Below are positions 57,847 to 64,000 of a DNA stretch of 64,000 nucleotides, one piece after another. The stretch comes from Plotosus lineatus. Taxonomy: Eukaryota > Chordata > Actinopteri > Siluriformes > Plotosidae. The position numbers were made by a program, and so were the translations under genes. Below the pieces are notes generated by a model. It was given only the letters and a program-made list of their open reading frames with translations, ran no database searches and had not been told where the DNA came from. Numbering within the stretch: position 1 is the stretch's first letter; every line of letters begins with the position of its first letter. Location: positions 49,388,580-49,452,579 of the forward strand of contig CM045729.1 of NCBI GenBank assembly GCA_024760905.1, written 5' to 3'.

Positions 57847-58496
57847 GTAAGTGGTGGTATCAGGCTCGGCTATGTTTATCCAGATGTTTGTTTGTGAAGC
57901 TGTTGTATTTGTTTGTGTTTATTACTCGCGCAGCTGACAAAGTTACTCAGCTCCAAGATCTCCGTCAGCAGAGCCGAAAAGCATAGTTAAATAATCCAGA
58001 GAAACTCACACATACTCACTGCAACGACCTCACAAGGCTTAGTTTGTGTTTCGAGTCTCATACTGTTTGAAAATATAGAATTTTGTCATGAAGCAGAAAT
58101 ATTTGCTGACTGCTTGCTTTGTGTCACGAGTTGTGCTCCGGAGCGTTGTGTTTTCTCCACATCTGTGGATTTGGATTAGCACTTGTTGTCCAGTCTCCTG
58201 GAAAAAAAAAAAAATCATGTTTTAGCCAACCAGATCCACAGCCTGGCCTGAAGGGGACCATTAATTATTTTTGGCTGCATAAGTAAATACTTGAGTAAAC
58301 TGGTCAACAAATGTTTGTTTGCAACGCTGCGTCAGTTGTTATTTTGAAACTATTTTTATTTATCGGTGTTTAACAATGTTGTGTAGACTATTCTATCACT
58401 CCATCTACCATATCAATCCATCTACTCTGCCCTCAAGATACATGTACATTTGTATATCAGCCAGTCTACAAAGTTTATTTATATATACATGTATAT

Positions 58497-58500
<4 letters not shown>

Positions 58501-58542
<42 letters not shown>

Positions 58543-58604
58543 TTTATATATATTTTTTAATATATATATATAAAGTGTATATATATATATATATATATAA
58601 AAAG
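58501..58604. repeat. (TA)n palindromic tract
   Basis: Two TA runs separated by ACTTTATATA..TATAAAGT inverted sequence; nearly the whole tract is self-complementary. Confidence 0.9.
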
Positions 58605-59236
58605 TATATAAAATGTAATTTTGTTCTGTTCTAATTAACTCAAGGATGTTACACCTTTCTGAGCTATTTTGCACCCCCTACTGACGGTACTTCAAGAGCC
58701 TGTAACAGTAAATTTCTCCATTGTGAGATTAATAAAGCTGTATCTTATCTTAGAGCATGTACAGTGAGAATCGGGTCCATGTACATTATGATTGCTTAAA
58801 ATAATTCCAACAGGCTCAGAAAACCCTTGGACCATCCGCATTCCAGAGGTGCTGTAGAGGATTTAGATTTGCTGATGGAAGATTCCACCAGGGCTTGTTT
58901 TTAAAACAAAGAAAAGAAGAAAAAAGTTGTGCCCTTTCGTGAGACTGTGAAGGTCAAGCAGCTTTAAAGGCAGGATTGGGATCTTCACAGTGCTATTATT
59001 TGGTGCATATTGCCTTACTGATGCTAAACTTTGTACATACTGTGTTTAGAACTGTGTTGACATTTTTATATTTGATGCTATTTGGCAGACATGCTTTGGC
59101 AAGCCAGAGAGAATTACGTTTTTATCTCCTTTATACAACTGAACAGTTGCGGGTTAAGGGCCTTGCTCAACAGTAGCGGCTTGGTGATAATCGGACGTGA
59201 ACACGTGACCTTGTTTGGAAACCCAAGACCTTAACC

Positions 59237-60175
59237 CAGTGCTTCTCAAATCGTGGGTGTCTCACCTTTGGGGGTGTGGTATGATGTTGGGACGAGTATG
59301 ACCCTTTGGAACATGCGTTTCTGGAATAGTGTATGAGAATTAAGCATAATTGCACCTCCTCTCCACTAGTTGGCGATGGCGCTCTCATTGTTGTGCAACG
59401 GTATAGTAGTTTTTGCATGAGTAAACGACCCCCCAAGAAACAATACGGAAAAATTTCTAACAGGAACAAAGAGAAAGGTATAGAGAGACGGCAATATTAA
59501 GACATAAATAAGTCGAATGAGTTTAAATAAGGATGTATTTTTTTTTATTTCAGGCACATTGGTGCACTTTAAATCTTTTCTCTTCCAGATTTGAAAACAA
59601 TGTTAATTATGTTTTTCTTTATTGTCAGTTGAACTATATTTCTTTCTTTTTTGTTTTTAATGTTAATAAAGACACTGTTATGCAGAGGTGTACTAATAAC
59701 TGTCTGTCTGTCTTCCTTTCGGCTTTTTCTCGGGAGTCGCCACAGTGACTCATCTGATTCGCGCGTTTGATTTGGCAGAGGTTTTTAGATCGGATGCCCT
59801 TCCTGTCACAACCCTTTTAGCAAGGGACAGAAACACGCTGACACCTTTGCAGCCTACTCTTTACGAATGTCAGCAATGGTTCTTTTACATGCCTCACACC
59901 ATAGACAGTGAGAGACATGGCCCGCCTTTGATAACCCAGTTAACTGCACTGGGGGGAACAGTGACAACCTTGTGGAGAGTGGGACTCGAACCCCCAACCC
60001 TTGGATCAGCGATCCAACACCCTATACCACTAGACCAGCACTGCCCCTAAAGGTGTACTAATGACTATTTTATAGGTAAATCATACTATTTATAGTCGCT
60101 CGCGGGGCGGTGAGGGGCGTGAAATGTTTTTTTCTTCCTAGAGGGGGCGCCACAGAAAATAATTGAGAAGCACTG
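59237..60175. mobile_element. hAT MITE with nested SINE
   Basis: It starts CAGTGCTTCTCAAATCGTGG and ends ..AATAATTGAGAAGCACTG. A perfect 8-bp duplication CCTTAACC (59229-59236 and 60176-60183) flanks it. The element is split by the SINE at 59702-60050. Non-coding; the same family as 7306 and 45755. Confidence 0.92.
59702..60050 (-). mobile_element. tRNA-derived SINE, subfamily B (RTE-derived tail)
   Basis: The head near 60050 has B-box-like GGTTCGAGTCCC. The tail contains the RTE-leader block (GACAGGAAGGGCATCCGAT) and the RTE-end block (CTGTGGCGACTCCCGAG, AAAAAGCCGAAAGGAAG). It is flanked by AGGTGTACTAATAACT / AGGTGTACTAATGACT (59686-59701 and 60051-60066), 15 of 16 identical. Confidence 0.9.
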
Positions 60176-60326
60176 CCTTAACCACTAAGCTATCATTGTG
60201 CCATGATGTTTGGTGACTGAGAAAGCCATTGAAGTACACTAAATTATTTGATATGTTCATGGGTGGGAACAAGTCGGTTTTGAGAATTGCTGTATTACAT
60301 ATACAAGTCGCCATTATCGTTCATCA

Positions 60327-60645
60327 TTGTTCATTTTCTGTATCCGCTTAATCCTAATTAGGGTCATGGGGAGGCTGGCACCCATCCCAGCCGACTTCAG
60401 GCGAGAGCAGAGTACACTCTGGACAGCTCGCCAGGCCATCGCAGGGCGGAAACATGCTGACAGCGATGCAGCTACTGTTGACGAAAGTCAGAAATAGTCT
60501 ATGGACAGTGAGATACATGGTCGGCCTTTGATAACCCAGTTAGCTACCGGGGGCTCAATGACCACCTGTTGAGAGAGGGGCTTGAACCCCCAACCTTGGG
60601 ATCAGTGAGTCAGCACCTTTACCACCAGGCCACCACTACCCAATA
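60327..60645 (-). mobile_element. tRNA-derived SINE, subfamily A
   Basis: From 60645 downward: tRNA-like head, body with small deletions, and the tail CCTAATTAGGATTAAGCGGAT ACAGAAAATGA. Confidence 0.8.
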
Positions 60646-60924
60646 TAGGCATTCTATGACACGTAATTTTTTTTGTTCATAAAGGAATGCACTATCAATA
60701 ATATGATAGGCTGTGTCATTCAGGTGATTTATTATTATAAAGATGGCCAATATGTGGGGAAAAAATTAATTGATGCACAATGGTTTGGGTCGAGAGTCAT
60801 ACTGTAGAGGTCAAACTTTAACAATACTATTTATTTTGAGATTCATCAGATCAAGTGACATTCTTCTAAATGTTCCCTGGGCCTGTGCCCTCTGGAGCCT
60901 TAAATGTGTTGAGCTTATTTATTC

Positions 60925-60930
<6 letters not shown>

Positions 60931-60962
<32 letters not shown>
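60931..60962. repeat. (TA)n microsatellite
   Basis: Short TA run followed by a T run. Confidence 0.9.
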
Positions 60963-60965
<3 letters not shown>

Positions 60966-61399
60966 TTTTAATTTACCTATTTATTTATGATTGTTTTCAT
61001 GTCTTTACCTCATTTTATGTATTCACTTACACTGACAGACAGAAGTGGAACTGAATGTGGTCCAAAAGATTGTCAGCCCATCTGCCTTGAGATTAGATGT
61101 GCATGTCCTTCTCTGTTTACCACACACCTTTTGTAAAGAGTGGATATTTCATTTTTGCCTACGGAATGGTAACTCATCCACTTTTGCTGTGTTTGTGTTT
61201 TCACAATAGTGTGTGAATTGCAAATGCATGTGGAAAATTTTAGGAGATCCATGTGATTGATCAAATCATATGGCAGCAATTCCCCTCACAATAAATGTAA
61301 ATATCAGTGAAGTGCTTTGGTAAATGTTTACTGTAAATACAAGTCTAGGGAAATTGTGATCACAGTGACTTTTGCCTGGCATAGTTGTTGGCAATGGGC

Positions 61400-61801
61400 T
61401 TGTATAAATGTGAGCCACTCCACCGAAAGTAGGCTCTTGTGTCCAAAAATGAGCTTTTTACACAGTCAGATAGAGGAGGCCCTAAGCAATTTTGCGATAT
61501 TGAAGCAGAAGGAGACCTTTTAAGTGGAAATACAGTGACGGAGGTGATTATTTCTACACAATATTGAAGCAGAAGGAGCATGAACAGAGTGCTCCATGGA
61601 ACAAGACCTCCGATCTCGCAAGGAAGCAAATTAATATTGAATCAGGACCTCTGATCTTTCATACAGGTACTGTAATTCCGCTTTAAATACAACGTCCCGT
61701 CCATTTAAACATTTAAATAGTTGTTCCGTCAGCCGCGCATTGCGTGTGGGTGGAGCCTGCATTTGGCAAAACACACCATAAGAGTTTTTGTGTGTGGGTG
61801 G

Positions 61802-61841
<40 letters not shown>

Positions 61842-62184
61842 CTGTGTGCATGTGCGCGCGCGTGTGTGAGAGAGAGGGATAGAGAGAGAGACTACCTACA
61901 GAGTCAGTCAGAGATGAAAGGAGGCTTAACTCTCAAGAGAGCACAGTGCCACTTATTTATCATTTAAGTTGTATAATTCAGTACATGTTTACTAAATGTG
62001 GTGCGCTCCACCAAATGTGAGCAAAACACGGCTCATCTGGACCTCCAATCCCTCAAGGAATACAGTTAAAGTTGAGGTTGGACCACCGATCTGTCAAGCA
62101 GGGAATGCGCTTTGAATTCCCTGTCTTAAAATGCTCCAGCATCCTGCGTGTGGGCGGAGCCCGCATTCAGCGGAGCACACTGAT

Positions 62185-62221
<37 letters not shown>

Positions 62222-62509
62222 CAGTGTTCTGTGCGTTAATAAAAATGTTTAATAATAGTTTAATTAATAAATTTGTTAATAAAATGTTTAAATAGTTTAA
62301 TAAATAATTTTCTTTTACTTTTAACACATTATGCATATTTCATACAAAATTGGTGTACTTTTTTCATTTTTAAAGGGTTTATGGGGTACATTTGGGAGCC
62401 TTGGAACAAATTAGGCATTTTACATGTAAAATGTGCCTTTATTTACGAAACCTCCACGTTACGAAAAAGGCGCTGGAACGGATTAATTTCGTAAGTACGG
62501 GGCCGACTG
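61400..62509. mobile_element. Family-1 TIR element remnant with internal repeats
   Basis: The right end (..CGTAAGTACGGGGCCGACTG, TA at 62510) is the inverse of the family-1 start. Its interior matches the reverse complement of 38779-39500, including a unit with GTGTGGGCGGAGCC and GT/GA runs present twice (about 61730-61850 and 62140-62220). The motif AAATGTGAG..GCTCCACC recurs near 61408, 61995 and, beyond the end, 62603. The left boundary was not found. Confidence 0.6.
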
Positions 62510-62516
62510 TATAAGC

Positions 62517-62573
62517 AAACTATATAACAAAACTCTGATCTCTTTATACAAGTAAGCTTCATCAACTCTGCCC
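62517..62573. repeat. Left arm of a 1.05-kb-spaced inverted repeat
   Basis: The reverse complement of about 63617-63673, including AACTATATAACAAAACTCTG and TATACNAGTAAGCTTCATCA. About 55 nt, close to identical. Confidence 0.8.
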
Positions 62574-63188
62574 TCAGCATTATCATTAACAGATTCCACA
62601 AATGTGAGGCGCTCCACCGAAAGTAGGCCCTTGTCGCACAGAAAAGTAAAAATGGTCCATTTTCATTGAAATTCGGATTTTTGCATAAACTATTAAAACA
62701 AGTATTCAACTATCACTTGCTCACGTGAAATCGACTGAAACTCACTAAAAATGTCTTTTATCCACATTTTTCTGGTGGGTACCCTCATAAAACTAGATAA
62801 AAACTGTAGCAAACTTACTGGTTTTCATTGCAATTATTTACCGAGTTCGGTATAAGACACACTAATCCATACACCAGAAGAACGGTCATGAAGTAGTCTC
62901 TCCATTTTGGATACTGTTTTGATATTAAAATGCCATTTCAGCGAATACAATAAAGGTTATGAAGATGAAAACAATGCTGGCTAGTTGCTAAGGAAGATCT
63001 GAAACGAGTACACTGATTGCTCAGCTCGGGCTTGCACATGTGCAGTGCCCGTCACACGTTAACTTCTGGTTTACTTCCTGACTAGTTTACTCCATGCAAA
63101 ATAATATCTCGTCTTTCTCTTCAATAACAGTCATCAAGCTTATTTATAAGATTGTGAATCCACATAATTTCTGGAAAAGGAGAGTGAA

Positions 63189-63552
63189 ATGACATCTGTG
63201 ATGTCTAGCAGCATGAGTATAGATGTTAAATTCGACGCGAGAATTGGGCTTTGAAGATGCCGGAATGCTTGGCATTCTTGAAGATTATTTCGCCGGTGAG
63301 TATTTTTCTCTGCATGCAAAATTTGATTATGGATTTTTTTTTTAATTATTATTTGATTTGTGTGTAATCTTGTCTGGAGTGGATATGCTGGATTGTAGGT
63401 TGCTTAGTTTTGTACAAAAATTGGTCAAGACCTGAAAAATACTTAAATATTTCATTCCTTTTACAGATGAACAAACTGATGATGATGATGCCAGCTGTGT
63501 TGAAGATTTTGATGTTGATAAAGAAGAGGCATCTGTTAATAAGTGTGCATGA
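63189..63552 (+). pseudogene. Two-exon acidic ORF relic inside an inverted-repeat unit
   Basis: ATG at 63189 opens MTSVMSSSMSIDVKFDARIG. After a one-base frame change near 63250 the text EDAGMLGILEDYFA runs to a donor (CCG|GTGAGT at 63295). An acceptor (CCTTTTACAG before 63467) resumes in matching phase with DEQTDDDDASCVEDFDVDKE to NKCA, stop at 63550-63552. The acidic, Ser-rich N-terminus is reminiscent of transposase N-termini such as piggyBac, but no catalytic domain follows. Function unknown. Confidence 0.3.
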
Positions 63553-63616
63553 GTGGTGTTTGTGATTATGTGATCCTTTCTGCTGAGCAGGATATAGATG
63601 AAGATAATAAGGATGA

Positions 63617-63673
63617 GGGCAGATTGATGAAGCTTACTCGTATAAAGAGATCAGAGTTTTGTTATATAGTTTT
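63617..63673. repeat. Right arm of the inverted repeat
   Basis: Inverse copy of 62517-62573; lies just after the acidic ORF relic. Confidence 0.8.
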
Positions 63674-64000
63674 TTTAATTTCAGTGTGATTGTTTGAACC
63701 TGACAGTGTGGGGGTTTTTTTTCTCTCTCAATCAGTATCATTTGAACCTTTTTATATAATGTTCGAAAAGATACATACTGAACTTATTGGAATAAACGGA
63801 AATAATTTTTTTTTAAAAAGTCGGGTTTTTTTGTTCATTTTTCGGGGGGTTACCACAGTGACTGATGGGTTTAAAAATGGCCTGTCAGATTAAAATGAGG
63901 ATGATTTCTCCTATCATCTCTTTCTAAAACCTTTTGTAGACATGTTTTCTAAAAGTTTATATGGCTGTGGTGCATAAAAATGTTTGGTTGCTAAGGACTA
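63674..64000. other. AT-rich end of window, nothing recognised
   Basis: T-rich sequence; no gene, RNA or repeat assigned. Confidence 0.4.

Overview
The window is a vertebrate, almost certainly teleost fish, genomic segment. It has spliced exons, dense GT/CA/TA microsatellites, tRNA-derived SINEs, several non-LTR retrotransposon lineages, and hAT and TA-flanked (Tc1/mariner/pogo-type) DNA transposons typical of fish genomes. There is no prokaryotic gene organisation. No species call is supportable.

The one well-supported host gene lies on the + strand and is the 3' half of an RBMS-family single-stranded nucleic-acid-binding protein, closest in my reading to RBMS1. Nine coding exons (19448-41591) encode the second RRM and the whole Ala/Pro/Gln/Met-rich C-terminal region. 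They join in a consistent reading frame, 798 nt including the stop. A tenth, non-coding exon (from 42487) carries the 3'UTR to a poly(A) signal near 45250. The exons for RRM1 and the N-terminus were not found in the first 19.4 kb, so they probably lie upstream of the window. One intron uses a GC-AG splice pair. Another has its acceptor tract made almost entirely of a GT repeat.

Layout: 1-19447 is presumed RBMS intron filled with DNA transposons, SINEs and a block of RTE-clade LINE copies (12.5-18.4 kb, - strand). 19448-42486 holds the exons. Its introns carry an L1-clade element (about 21.5-29.8 kb) interrupted by a GC-rich LINE (24.1-27.3 kb, - strand) and by a TA-flanked DNA transposon (28.4-28.9 kb). 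A 1.6-kb TIR element, a deleted LINE copy and several SINEs are also there. 42487-45270 is 3'UTR. 45.3-64 kb is intergenic and repeat-rich: nested hAT-in-TIR elements, a Tc1 relic, a fresh RTE insertion with a 20-bp target duplication, a 2.75-kb LINE, SINE clusters and complex TIR/tandem-repeat blocks. At 57774-57846 a signal-peptide-like exon with a Kozak ATG and a strong splice donor may be the first coding exon of the next gene. ITGB6 is the same-strand downstream neighbour of RBMS1 in mammals, so an integrin beta-6 homologue is the best guess, but this is inference.

The most interesting structure is a pair of SINE subfamilies that share one tRNA-like head but carry tails from two different LINEs present in the window. 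One tail matches the LINE at 51.9-54.6 kb. The other is a fusion of RTE 5'-leader and RTE 3'-end sequence, which parallels the ruminant BovB/Bov-tA arrangement.
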